In this document: in pieces, positions 23,421 through 31,500 of the stretch | Layout: each line of letters begins with the position of its first letter | How positions within the stretch are numbered: the stretch's first letter is position 1 | DNA from: DATLBY01 sp035526665 | GTDB taxonomy: Bacteria; Acidobacteriota; Terriglobia; Bryobacterales; Bryobacteraceae | DNA: 31,500 bases | NCBI GenBank assembly: GCA_035526665.1 | Contig: DATLBY010000442.1 | Coordinates: 1-31,500 of the forward strand | Direction of reading: 5' to 3' | Position numbers and translations under genes: made by a program | The notes under the pieces: model-generated | The model's database searches: none | What the model was told of the DNA's origin: nothing | The model's input: the letters and a program-made list of their open reading frames with translations, nothing else

Positions 23421-26400
23421 CTAACGTTCGGCTTTTGTGCCCTTGCTCAGTCTGCGGAAATATTCGGCCACGGATTCGGCATACCCGGCCGGAACACGTT
23501 CGTTGGTTCCCGTACGCACCTGGCCCAGCTGCTTGTCTTCGAGCTTGCGGCGCAGCTGCATTTCCAATTGTTCCAGGTTCGGGAGCACCATGGTCCGGAG
23601 CCGGTCAATCACTTCCGGATTGCCGGCAAACTGGGTTGGATTGAACTGCTGCATCGCGCGCATCACATCCTGGATCTCGCGCGACAGCTCCGGGTTGTCC
23701 TGCATGGACTGGCGGAGTTGGGAAAGCTCTCGCATCCCCTCGCGATAGGTCTGCTCGATATTGCCGCTGCCCTCAGCCAGGCCTTCACCCGGCTGCGGAT
23801 TGGCCGAGCCGCGATACATGCCCCGTATATCACCGTTGCGCGCGCCACCCCAGGATCCGGCGTTCGGTCCGGCGTTGCCTCCGCGTTGGCTGCCGCCCTG
23901 CGAGTCTCCATTCGCGCTACCGTTCTGCGCCTGTTGTTGACCCTGTGAGCCCGGCTGGCCGCTTTGCTGGCCTCCCTGTTGACCCTGTCCCTGCTGGCCG
24001 GCCTGCTGTTGCCCATTCTGCCCGGACTGTTGTCCATTTTGTCCGGCCTGCTGTCCCGGGCTTTGTTGACCGGGCTGACCATTCTTGCCGGGCTGCCTGC
24101 CTTTTCCGGTAGCTCGTTCCATCTGTTCACGCAGGCGCTCCACGCGTGACAGCGCGCGTTCCACTTCGCTGTTCCCTTCCTTGCCTTCGCCACCTATGGC
24201 GGATTGGGCCTGTTTCACCTGCTCGTGGAGCTGTTCCAAGCCCTGCGTCACCGGAGTCTCGCGCGGACCCACATAGGATCCCAAACCCCGGCGGATCCAG
24301 TCGGCGCCGTACTTCATCCGGAGCTGCAATTCCTTCTGCTGAACATCCCCCAGCGCCTGGCGGAGTTTCGATGAGGCGCTTCGCTGCCCGCCGGCAAGAT
24401 TGCGAACGGCGTCCTGCATGTCCTTTTCCAGACGTTTCAATTCACTCGCCATTCCCTCTTTCTCGCGAGCCAAAGCTTCTGCCTGCTGGTTGGTCTGACC
24501 GGGCTGTTTCACTCCGCCTTCCGGAGGGAATGCCTGCTGCAGGCGCTTCACATAGTCCTTCTGCTGGCTGGCAAGCTTTTCCGATCGCTTGACCAGATCG
24601 TCCATCTGCTGTCCGGACTCCTGCTGGCGCAATCCGCCCAGCATATTCTTGGCTTCGTTTAAGCGGTCAGCGGCTCTTCGGGACTCGGCCGCACCCTCCT
24701 GTGGATTGCCATTTTGAGGACTTGCTGCCTTCCGCATATCCTCGGTGGCGCGCGAGAGCTGCTCGATAGCACGCTGCAACCGGGGATCGATGGCGCCTTG
24801 CTGTCCTGCGCGAGTGGAGGCGCTCTGCTGTCCCTGTTGTCCCTGTGGCTGGCCTTGTTGGCCGCGTTGGCCCTGCTGTCCTTGTTGTCCCTGCTGTCCC
24901 TGTTGTCCTTGCTGTCCTTGTTGCCCCTGTTGTCCCTGCTGTCCCTGTTGTCCTTGCTGTCCCTGTTGCCCCTGCTGAGATTGCTGGTTACCTTTTGCCA
25001 TCTGCTGCATGCGCTTCTGCAGCTCTTCCGCTTCCCGGCGGAGCATCTCCTGTTGCCAGCGCTGCTGAGGAGTCTGATTTTTTTGCGCCTGCTGCTGTGC
25101 CAGCTCCTGTTGCCGGCGGGCGAGCTGTTCCAGCTTTTGCAGAGCTTCATCTACATCTTTGGAGCCCTGTTCGCCGCCGCTCGATTTCTGACCGGTCTCA
25201 TATTGATTCTTCTCGGTATCCAGTTCGAGATCAAACAAGTTTTCCAGATCGCGGGCAGCGCCTCCGCCTCCTCCGCCTCCGCCTTTTTGACGGCCAAACG
25301 CCACTTGAATCTGGCGGAAAGTAGCTTCGGCGCGGAGAAGGTACTGCAGGGCCTTCTGCTCAGGCGACAAGGCATCGTTCCACGATTGGGATTTCAACTT
25401 GTCCACGGCTGTGCCCATGGCTTCGGCTGCTTGCTGCATATCCTTGGAGAAGGACTGGAACTCTTGGTTATTACCGGAAAGCTGCCGGCTCTCCATGCGG
25501 CGTGCCAGTGATTTGCTCTGATCCCGCAGCTTCGACTGGACATCCGTTAGAAACTTGGCGTTATCCGCGGCGGCGGCCTTGTTTCCGGTCTTATCGCGTA
25601 CCTGATTGAAGGTTGCGGCAATGATCTCTTTCTGGCGCTGTGAAATTTTGGTTTGATCTCCCTGCTCGCCGCCTGCGCCGCCCTCACCGCCCCCTTGCTG
25701 GGATTGGGAATATTCGCGCTCGAAAGGCTCCGCCTCGATAAAGGCCATATCGGAGCGCGTCACTGTTTTCGCGTCTTTCGCGGTCGCATATATGCTTACC
25801 ACGTCACCCGGAACCAGCTTGAAGTCCTCCAAGGCAATCAGCGTCTCGCCATCCGACTTCTTTGCGCCCTTCTGCGCCAGCAGAGACACCACTTTCTCCG
25901 GACCCGCGTTCACCGAATAATGCAGGGCCACTTCCTGGAGCGCGAAATCATCCTCCGCCTGCACGCCAATCGTCACCTCTTCAATGGGGTTCACCTTTGC
26001 ATCGCGCCCGGGACGAATTATTTTGACGGTGGGCGGGTTCTCTTTCTGCGCTTCTATAAAGAAATCCTCGCTCATCCTTACGTCTTCGTTCTTCTCCACG
26101 GCAGCGATGTGATACATGCCGTCCTTTTGAATCGGAACCCTGGCAGTCAGCCAGTTCCCTTCCCCCGGCTGCAGATCGATGCGCGTGCCGTCGTCCAGCC
26201 GGAGGACGCCTTTGGTCAAAGGGCGATCGGTTTGAATGGATACATCGGCCTGCGTGCCTTCCACGGCGCGCAAATCTCCGCCACGCTCCTCCACCACATC
26301 CTTAAGTCCAGCCCAGCCCGGGAAATGATAGGTAACGCGAACTTTTTTAACGGCGGGCAGATCGATGACGCTAAGCGTATACTCCTTGGAGCGGACGCCT

Positions 26401-27182
26401 TTCGCTTCTACGAAATACTGAACAGTTTCCGGTAACCCAGCGAAGAGGAACTCGCGGCCGCTGCCGGATGGTTGTGGCTGCATGGTAACCTCCTCCCACT
26501 TAGAGGTTCCCAAATATTTCGCAAACAACGTGACCTTGCCCGCCTCAAACCCAACGAGTTGCGCGGCTACCAACTGATCGGATTTGCGCCGAACGGTCCG
26601 GCTGCCCGGCGTCACCACGATGTCGTAGAACGCCCGGTTTACACCGGCACGAGGGGTTCCCGCCCAGAGCAGCGACGCGCCATGACCCATGTATCCGGGA
26701 CCGGCAACAATCAGCCACACCAGGGTGCCGGCGGCGACCGCGGCGGCGGACAGCGAGCCGAATATCCAGCGGTTTCGTACAATCCTGTGCGGCTCCACAT
26801 CCTCGGCAACAGTCATGGTGTCGGCGGCGAGCAGTTCCAGAAACGGATCGGTCTGCTGCTGCCTTTCGGCGAACGTGAGCAGCCTTTCCTTGAACTCCGG
26901 GACTGACCGTTCCGCCAGCCGGGCGGCTTTCCGCCGGTTCATGCGAAGCAGCGGAATGACCAATCCAAAGCTCAGTGCAAATGCCAGCGAGAGAAACAGT
27001 AAAAGACGTGCCACGCGGAGGCTTGGCTCGGAAAAGGCCAGGGAGTTGATGAGGAGCACCAACCCGACGGTTGTCACTAAAGCAGCGATGGCCGTAAGTG
27101 CAGTCCCGCGGGAGAACGCGGTCCAGCGGAGACGCGTTTCCAAACCGTGCAAGTAACTGTTCACCTGTTCAAGCGGATTCAT
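23421..27182 (-). CDS. Very large DUF4175-like membrane protein with Gly-Gln-Gln repeats
   Basis: 1253 residues. Hydrophobic helices lie at about 25–48, 58–80 and 143–163; then a beta-rich region to about residue 490 (VRVTYHFPGWAGLKDVVEERGGDLRAVEG, KIIRPGRDAKVNPIEEVTIGVQAEDDFALQEVALHYSVN). The remainder is mostly long charged/Gln-rich helices likely to form coiled coils (residues ~500–1020), with about ten uninterrupted GQQ triplets near 735–770 and a Gly/Gln/Asn/Ser-rich stretch at about 1030–1135. The C-terminus is again helical (EGMRELSQLRQSMQDNPELSREIQDVMRAMQQF). The layout matches the DUF4175 family found beside MoxR/DUF58/VWA genes. It overlaps the VWA gene by ATGA and is last in the operon; most of it should lie outside the cytoplasm, an inference from topology. 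Confidence 0.85.
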   Translation of the reverse strand: MNPLEQVNSYLHGLETRLRWTAFSRGTALTAIAALVTTVGLVLLINSLAFSEPSLRVARLLLFLSLAFALSFGLVIPLLRMNRRKAARLAERSVPEFKERLLTFAERQQQTDPFLELLAADTMTVAEDVEPHRIVRNRWIFGSLSAAAVAAGTLVWLIVAGPGYMGHGASLLWAGTPRAGVNRAFYDIVVTPGSRTVRRKSDQLVAAQLVGFEAGKVTLFAKYLGTSKWEEVTMQPQPSGSGREFLFAGLPETVQYFVEAKGVRSKEYTLSVIDLPAVKKVRVTYHFPGWAGLKDVVEERGGDLRAVEGTQADVSIQTDRPLTKGVLRLDDGTRIDLQPGEGNWLTARVPIQKDGMYHIAAVEKNEDVRMSEDFFIEAQKENPPTVKIIRPGRDAKVNPIEEVTIGVQAEDDFALQEVALHYSVNAGPEKVVSLLAQKGAKKSDGETLIALEDFKLVPGDVVSIYATAKDAKTVTRSDMAFIEAEPFEREYSQSQQGGGEGGAGGEQGDQTKISQRQKEIIAATFNQVRDKTGNKAAAADNAKFLTDVQSKLRDQSKSLARRMESRQLSGNNQEFQSFSKDMQQAAEAMGTAVDKLKSQSWNDALSPEQKALQYLLRAEATFRQIQVAFGRQKGGGGGGGGAARDLENLFDLELDTEKNQYETGQKSSGGEQGSKDVDEALQKLEQLARRQQELAQQQAQKNQTPQQRWQQEMLRREAEELQKRMQQMAKGNQQSQQGQQGQQGQQGQQGQQGQQGQQGQQGQQGQQGQQGQRGQQGQPQGQQGQQSASTRAGQQGAIDPRLQRAIEQLSRATEDMRKAASPQNGNPQEGAAESRRAADRLNEAKNMLGGLRQQESGQQMDDLVKRSEKLASQQKDYVKRLQQAFPPEGGVKQPGQTNQQAEALAREKEGMASELKRLEKDMQDAVRNLAGGQRSASSKLRQALGDVQQKELQLRMKYGADWIRRGLGSYVGPRETPVTQGLEQLHEQVKQAQSAIGGEGKEGNSEVERALSRVERLREQMERATGKGRQPGKNGQPGQQSPGQQAGQNGQQSGQNGQQQAGQQGQGQQGGQQSGQPGSQGQQQAQNGSANGDSQGGSQRGGNAGPNAGSWGGARNGDIRGMYRGSANPQPGEGLAEGSGNIEQTYREGMRELSQLRQSMQDNPELSREIQDVMRAMQQFNPTQFAGNPEVIDRLRTMVLPNLEQLEMQLRRKLEDKQLGQVRTGTNERVPAGYAESVAEYFRRLSKGTKAER
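24826..24976 (-). repeat. 9-bp tandem repeat coding Gly-Gln-Gln
   Basis: On the plus strand the unit is a variant of CTGTTGTCC/CTGCTGTCC repeated in frame within the DUF4175-like gene. Third-position variation between units argues that selection keeps the peptide pattern; the tract is prone to slippage. Confidence 0.85.
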
Positions 27183-29203
27183 GCTGCCTCCTTGCGCGCT
27201 ACTACTTCGTTTTCCACAGCCAGATAGCGGCTTGCAATCCAGGATTCAAGCAGCGCAACCAGGAACAGCGCGAAAACAAAATACCACCATAAGCTGTAGG
27301 GCTTCGGCTCCGATGGCTGACCAGCGCCGCCGTTACCGTTCACCTGACCGGCGCCCTGCCACAGGGCGAGCGTCTCTGTAGGTATGGTACCTAGATCCGA
27401 CTCCCGCCGGTCGGCGTGAACCGCCGCGATCTCGTGCCGGCCGCTGCTACGGCGAATCTCGTAATAGCCTTCGCGGCTCACCCGAAACGTCTGCGCGCTT
27501 GCCGATTCCTGTAGCGACAGACTGCGCTTGCCGTCCGGATCCAGAACTTCCACGCTCGCGCCCGTATCCTTGGCCGTCCGCAATTCCATGTAGGAGTCGA
27601 CCGGATAATTGGACGGTGTTTGGCCGATACCGCTCAAATACTCTGCCGTCTCTTCGGCAAATGGAACGAAGGACGTATGGAGAGGAAAATCATTGGAGAC
27701 GTTGTCGAAGGTCGACGTGTAGACGATCGCACGTCCCTCGCCTATCTTTTTGTCGATCAGCAGAGGCGTCTGATCCGACAAGCGTGCGATCACACGATCA
27801 CTGCCGGCGTCCACACGCACCGCATGGTAAAACTTAACGCCGTCCATGCGATTCGCGCCATGAATCGTCGGGTGGCTGGCGTCTAGCGACGTCGCCATTT
27901 GGAAACGATCTCCGCCGCGCGCCGCATACCGGGATTCCAGGACGGGTTCACCGGCTATGGGCACGCGCGGCCTGGTTGCCGCTACCGGACCCAGGGCGAT
28001 CAGCACCGATCCGCCGCCCTGCACGTGTTTTTTCAGGGAATCCTCGAAGGACGAGGGAAGCGATGCTACGTCGGATAAGACTACGAAAGAGTATTTCGTC
28101 GGTGAGATGTTGGCAACCTGGTCCGTGGTGACGGCTTCCAGAGTAAAGGCGGCGTTCGGGGCAGAATCGAGCGCAGTCCGGTAGTAGAGCGCGCCATTCC
28201 CCTGGCGGGCTTCGTGCACAAAGAGCACACGGCCGGCCTCTTTACGTTCCAGCGCAAAAAAGAATTTGTCGTCTTGGGCTAGAGCATCGCCGGGCGCGAT
28301 CCGTACTTCTCCACGATTTAATCCGTATGGCGCATCGTTGAGGAAAAACTCAACTGTCATCCGCCCGCTGGCGGGAACCTTCACCTGTTTGGAATCCAGC
28401 GTGCGTCCATTCAGCAGCACCTCCACCTTCCGTTCGGCTGCTGGAGTCCCTGCTCCGGCAATGGTCGCCTGTACGCGTACTTTTTTTGCCTGATAGATGG
28501 TGGCCGGGGCCTTCACAGATTCCACGAACCAGTTCGGCTCCATGGCTTCGGCCGGCGCGTGCAATCGCAGGCGAGTGTTCGCGGCCAATCCCAATTCGGA
28601 GAATGGCGACGGCAGCGACGAACGTTGCATATCACTGAAGACGTGCGCCTCCACCGGACGTTTGGAAGCCTGGCCGATGGACCGGAGTGTCCGCGAGATC
28701 TCCCCATAGGCGCTGCGCCCATCGCCCTGACTGATGGAGCGGATAGCGGCCCGGAGTTCGGGGACGGAGTCGATCGGCTGTGTCAATAGCTCCACATGGG
28801 AATCGAAAGCGATCACTTGAGCCAGGTCGCCCGGCCGGAACTCCGACAGCGTGTCCACGGCCTGCTGTTTGGCCGTATCGAACCGGTTCCCTGCCCGCAT
28901 ACTGAACGATCGGTCCACTGCGACCACAAGCAGCTTCCTGCCGTCCGAAGCGGGGGCGGCCGTCCTTCGGATATAAGGATTTGCAAAGGCGAGCGCCAGC
29001 AGCAAGAGAAGTAGCAATCGAAGCGCCAGCAGCAGCAGATACTTCAACCGCCGGTGCTTGATGGAACTTTGCGTTCGCCGCTCAAAAAACATCAGCGAGC
29101 TGAATGGCAGCGGAATGCTCTTGTGCTGCCGCAAGAGATGAATATAGATGGGCAGACCCACGGCGGCAATGCCTGCCAGAAACCAGGGGGCGAGGAATCC
29201 CAT
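27179..29203 (-). CDS. BatA-like membrane protein with von Willebrand factor A domain
   Basis: 674 residues. The N-terminal BatA segment (FLAPWFLAGIAAVGLPIYIHLLRQHKSIPLPFSSLMFFERR) carries a first helix, and LLLLALRLLLLLLLALAFANPYI forms a second. The VWA domain follows from about residue 90, with the metal-ion site DRSFS (DxSxS) in LLVVAVDRSFSMRAGNRFD. Central and C-terminal regions are extracytoplasmic beta-domains including a glutamine amidotransferase-like stretch (GGGSVLIALGP). A terminal helix (WWYFVFALFLVALLESWIASRYL) closes it. BatA-type proteins work with MoxR ATPases. The stop of the DUF58 gene abuts the ATG directly (TAAATG). Confidence 0.92.
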   Translation of the reverse strand: MGFLAPWFLAGIAAVGLPIYIHLLRQHKSIPLPFSSLMFFERRTQSSIKHRRLKYLLLLALRLLLLLLLALAFANPYIRRTAAPASDGRKLLVVAVDRSFSMRAGNRFDTAKQQAVDTLSEFRPGDLAQVIAFDSHVELLTQPIDSVPELRAAIRSISQGDGRSAYGEISRTLRSIGQASKRPVEAHVFSDMQRSSLPSPFSELGLAANTRLRLHAPAEAMEPNWFVESVKAPATIYQAKKVRVQATIAGAGTPAAERKVEVLLNGRTLDSKQVKVPASGRMTVEFFLNDAPYGLNRGEVRIAPGDALAQDDKFFFALERKEAGRVLFVHEARQGNGALYYRTALDSAPNAAFTLEAVTTDQVANISPTKYSFVVLSDVASLPSSFEDSLKKHVQGGGSVLIALGPVAATRPRVPIAGEPVLESRYAARGGDRFQMATSLDASHPTIHGANRMDGVKFYHAVRVDAGSDRVIARLSDQTPLLIDKKIGEGRAIVYTSTFDNVSNDFPLHTSFVPFAEETAEYLSGIGQTPSNYPVDSYMELRTAKDTGASVEVLDPDGKRSLSLQESASAQTFRVSREGYYEIRRSSGRHEIAAVHADRRESDLGTIPTETLALWQGAGQVNGNGGAGQPSEPKPYSLWWYFVFALFLVALLESWIASRYLAVENEVVARKEAA

Positions 29204-30088
29204 TTACATTCGTCCCTGCCTGACGGTCAAGTATTCCCGCAGTGCCTCGTCCAGTGGGCGAGCCGTGTTGAGCATGAAGTAATCCATGCCGGCCCGCTGA
29301 GCGGCCTCTTTTAGAGCGGCGATATGCGCGTCAATCTTCTCCGGATAGTCGTGTTTCACGTAATCCGGGGTGACCTCCATGGCATCACTCGTCTCCATGT
29401 CGATCAGCAGCTTCGGCTCGCCCAGGGTCGGACGGATTTCCTGCGGGTCGAGGATGTGAAAAAGCACGACCTCGTTGCCGCGGAAACGGAGCGGCTCCAT
29501 CGCCTTGATGACCTTTCCGGGCTCCTCATAAAAATCCGACAGAACGACGATCACGCCGCGGCGGTGGAGAAACTGCTGGCAATGGAGGAAGGGCTTCGAA
29601 AAGTCGGTCCGTGTTCCCGGAACGGCATGTTCAATCGCGTGCACCATGCGTGCAAACTGCCCCTGCCGCGAGGATGGAGGCACGTAGTTCTGGATCTCAT
29701 CGTCAAATATCAGAATGCCCGCCGCATCGCGCTGCTGATTGGAGAGGTACGCAATGGACGCCGCCACGTAGCGCGCATAGTCGAGCTTGCTGACGGTATG
29801 CGACCCGAAATCCATGGATTTGCTGGCATCCAGGAGAAGGGAAATCTGCGTGTTCGTCTCGCCGCGGTAGCGTTTCAGGTACGTCCGCTCGGTACGCGCG
29901 AACACGTTCCAGTCCACATGCCGCAGATCATCGCCTTCCGAATAAGCTCGATACTCGGCGAACTCCTGGCTGAACCCGAAGTCGGGCGAACGGTGCATGC
30001 CCGAAACATAGCCGTCCACCACGGTCTTGGCGATCAGCCCCAGACCGGAGATGGACGACAGGACTTTGGGATCCAGGAAGCGCTGCAT
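29204..30088 (-). CDS. DUF58 domain protein (VWA-like)
   Basis: 294 residues, cytosolic, no membrane helix. The DUF58 core is FAEYRAYSEGDDLRHVDWNVFARTERTYLKRYRGE. A VWA-like fold has the MIDAS DASKS (DxSxS) in ISLLLDASKSMDFG, and GVIVVLSDFYEEPGKVIKAM. DUF58 proteins are standard partners of MoxR AAA+ ATPases. Its ATG shares one base with the moxR stop (TAATG), implying translational coupling. Confidence 0.95.
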   Translation of the reverse strand: MQRFLDPKVLSSISGLGLIAKTVVDGYVSGMHRSPDFGFSQEFAEYRAYSEGDDLRHVDWNVFARTERTYLKRYRGETNTQISLLLDASKSMDFGSHTVSKLDYARYVAASIAYLSNQQRDAAGILIFDDEIQNYVPPSSRQGQFARMVHAIEHAVPGTRTDFSKPFLHCQQFLHRRGVIVVLSDFYEEPGKVIKAMEPLRFRGNEVVLFHILDPQEIRPTLGEPKLLIDMETSDAMEVTPDYVKHDYPEKIDAHIAALKEAAQRAGMDYFMLNTARPLDEALREYLTVRQGRM

Positions 30089-31116
30089 TATTTTTCTCGC
30101 GGCGCGGGCATCGCCTCAAGCACTCGCTTGAGAATGTCGTCAGGAGTCAGCCGGTCCGATTCCGCGTGGAAATTGAGCAGCACACGGTGCCGCATGATCG
30201 CCGGCATCAGCGTGATGATGTCTTCATAGGTGACGTGATAACGCCGGCGCATGAGCGCGCGAGCCTTGGATGCCAGCACCAGGTTCTGTGCGCCGCGTAC
30301 ACTGGCGCCAAAGTTGACGTACTTCTTCACGAAATCCGGCGCGGTCGCATCCGTCGGCCGCGTCGCGCGTACCAGGTCGATGGCATAGCGCGCCACCGAG
30401 TCGGCGATCGGAACCATACGGACCAGCTGCTGAAATCCCAGAATTTCTTCCGACGTAGTGACCGGATCCGCATGCGCCACATGCGTCGTAGTGGTGAGCC
30501 CGATCACTTTCATCTCGTCTTCAGCCGCCAGGTAGTCGAGCACCGTGTTGAAGAGAAAGCGGTCGAGCTGCGCTTCCGGTAGCGGGTAGGTGCCTTCGAG
30601 CTCGATAGGATTCTGCGTCGCCAGCACAAAAAACGGAGCGGGCAGCGTGTAGTTGTGGCCGCGGACCGTGCAGGAACGCTCCTGCATCGCCTCAAGCAGC
30701 GCCGACTGCGTCTTGGGAGGCGTCCGGTTGATCTCATCGGCAAGCATCACATTACAGAAAATAGGACCCGGTACAAAGGTCCATGCCCGGCGCCCCGTGG
30801 TGGAATCCTCGTCGATGATGTCGGTTCCCGTAATGTCGGAAGGCATCAGATCGGGCGTAAACTGGATGCGCTTAAACGCCAGGCCCAAGGTATCAGCCAT
30901 CGTCCGGACCAGCAGCGTTTTCGCCGTACCCGGCAGTCCGGTAATCAAACAGTGCCCACCGACGAACAGGGAGATCAGCACCTGCTCCAGCACTTCCTCC
31001 TGACCAATAATGACGCGGCGTACCTGGTGCACGATCTCGCTTTCGACCTGCTGGAACCGCACAATCCGTTGTTTCAGTTCGGCGGAATCTAATGTGGGAA
31101 TGGAAGGATTTGTCAT
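30088..31116 (-). CDS. MoxR-family AAA+ ATPase
   Basis: 342 residues. Walker A is GLPGTAKT (residues 60–67), and Walker B with its following loop is CNVMLADEINRTPPKTQSALLEAMQE (residues ~121–147). The sensor-1 segment FVLATQNPIELEGTYPLPEAQLDRFLFNT is also typical. MoxR proteins act as chaperones that activate or assemble partner complexes, here most likely the DUF58 and VWA proteins encoded downstream. The TPR gene upstream stops at TAAATG, directly before this start. Confidence 0.97.
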   Translation of the reverse strand: MTNPSIPTLDSAELKQRIVRFQQVESEIVHQVRRVIIGQEEVLEQVLISLFVGGHCLITGLPGTAKTLLVRTMADTLGLAFKRIQFTPDLMPSDITGTDIIDEDSTTGRRAWTFVPGPIFCNVMLADEINRTPPKTQSALLEAMQERSCTVRGHNYTLPAPFFVLATQNPIELEGTYPLPEAQLDRFLFNTVLDYLAAEDEMKVIGLTTTTHVAHADPVTTSEEILGFQQLVRMVPIADSVARYAIDLVRATRPTDATAPDFVKKYVNFGASVRGAQNLVLASKARALMRRRYHVTYEDIITLMPAIMRHRVLLNFHAESDRLTPDDILKRVLEAMPAPREK

Positions 31117-31500
31117 TTATTGATTCATTTCGAGTAGGAGTCGTTGTGCCGGCCGGTATCCCGGCGCTGCTTCTAGTGCTAAGAGTAGTTGTTCTTTTGC
31201 GTCATTAATGCGATTCGCCAGGCGGAGCGCCCGGGCCAGATTGTAATGCGACGTTGCTGGATCGATCGATTTGCCGGCAACCACTGCCCCGTACTCCATA
31301 ATTGCGCCCGAGGTGTTGCCGGTCGTCATCCAAAGGTCGCCCAGCCGCCGGTGCAACTCGTCATCCATCGGGTAGATATAGTTCAGCCGCTGCAGTGTCG
31401 CCGCTGCTTCTGCTTTCTTCCCCGCCTCTTCCTGCAGAGTGGCCAGCTTCTTAATCACTGCCGGACTCCTGCCTCCGATAGACGAGTAGCGCTCGAGCTG
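31117..31500 (-). CDS. TPR protein, C-terminal part only (N-terminus outside window)
   Basis: The frame is open through base 31500, so the GTG at 31458 is not its start. The visible 127 residues contain tetratricopeptide-like helical hairpins (IKKLATLQEEAGKKAEAAATLQRLNYIYPMDDELHRRLGDLWMTTGNTSGAIMEYGAVV, SHYNLARALRLANRINDAKEQLLLALEAAPGYRPAQRLLLEM). It is the first known gene of the MoxR operon in this window. Its full function is not visible. Confidence 0.85.
   Translation of the reverse strand, partial: QLERYSSIGGRSPAVIKKLATLQEEAGKKAEAAATLQRLNYIYPMDDELHRRLGDLWMTTGNTSGAIMEYGAVVAGKSIDPATSHYNLARALRLANRINDAKEQLLLALEAAPGYRPAQRLLLEMNQ

Noticed and set aside
23406..23422. Hairpin AGGCAG/CTGCCT as a terminator between the WD40 gene and the DUF4175-like gene
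   Set aside because: No T-tract on either strand, and it overlaps the stop codon of the minus-strand gene.
24714..25511. Plus-strand frame rich in Leu-Leu-Ser repeats
   Set aside because: It is the reverse reading of the Gly-Gln-Gln repeat of the DUF4175-like gene; no ribosome binding site or family similarity.

Overview
The window looks like a chromosomal segment of an acidobacterium, most like the Solibacter/Bryobacter group. This is inferred from the gene families present: a GWxTD-domain secreted protein beside a carboxypeptidase-regulatory-domain outer-membrane protein, hopanoid HpnH, a MoxR–DUF58–VWA–DUF4175-like operon, and many secreted proteins with no closer assignment. No rRNA, tRNA or CRISPR array was seen. 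Bases 1–18100 and 23400–31500 read as well-kept core chromosome. Bases 5700–6360 and 19350–23400 are accessory and contain nearly all the broken genes.

Layout. 1–2068: a partial ahcY (minus) faces a divergent ArsR-HTH/methyltransferase fusion regulator (plus) across 58 bp holding a palindrome; this matches the SahR-type control of the methionine/SAM cycle. 2084–5627: an M19 dipeptidase (minus), a small unknown gene (plus), then a minus-strand run of PH-domain membrane protein, SDR oxidoreductase and sugar-type substrate-binding lipoprotein. 5717–6360: a decayed MntA/HepT toxin–antitoxin pair. 6445–10626: an unknown secreted protein, rpsU, a methyltransferase, glgC and wrbA. 10791–16426: GWxTD protein, outer-membrane barrel protein, cupin, and an RNB-family nuclease with a changed active-site residue. 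16436–19329: hpnH translationally coupled to a small unknown gene, and a nucleoside-type MFS transporter.

19353–21326 is a mobile element recognised here from its ends. It has imperfect 23-bp terminal inverted repeats (19 of 23 matching) flanked by a perfect 6-bp direct repeat, GTCAGG. It carries a frame-broken serine resolvase, a probable res palindrome and a patatin-like phospholipase gene, but no transposase. It sits between two convergent genes whose stop codons would otherwise be 18 nt apart. Just downstream lie a FISUMP-domain gene interrupted by one in-frame TGA and a seven-bladed WD40 gene broken by one extra T.

23421–31500 is a tight minus-strand operon: TPR protein, MoxR ATPase, DUF58 protein, BatA-like VWA membrane protein, and a 1253-residue DUF4175-like membrane protein with Gly-Gln-Gln repeats. 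Neighbouring genes overlap or abut at their stop and start codons, so a cell-envelope assembly or chaperone-like complex is likely, though its substrate is unknown.
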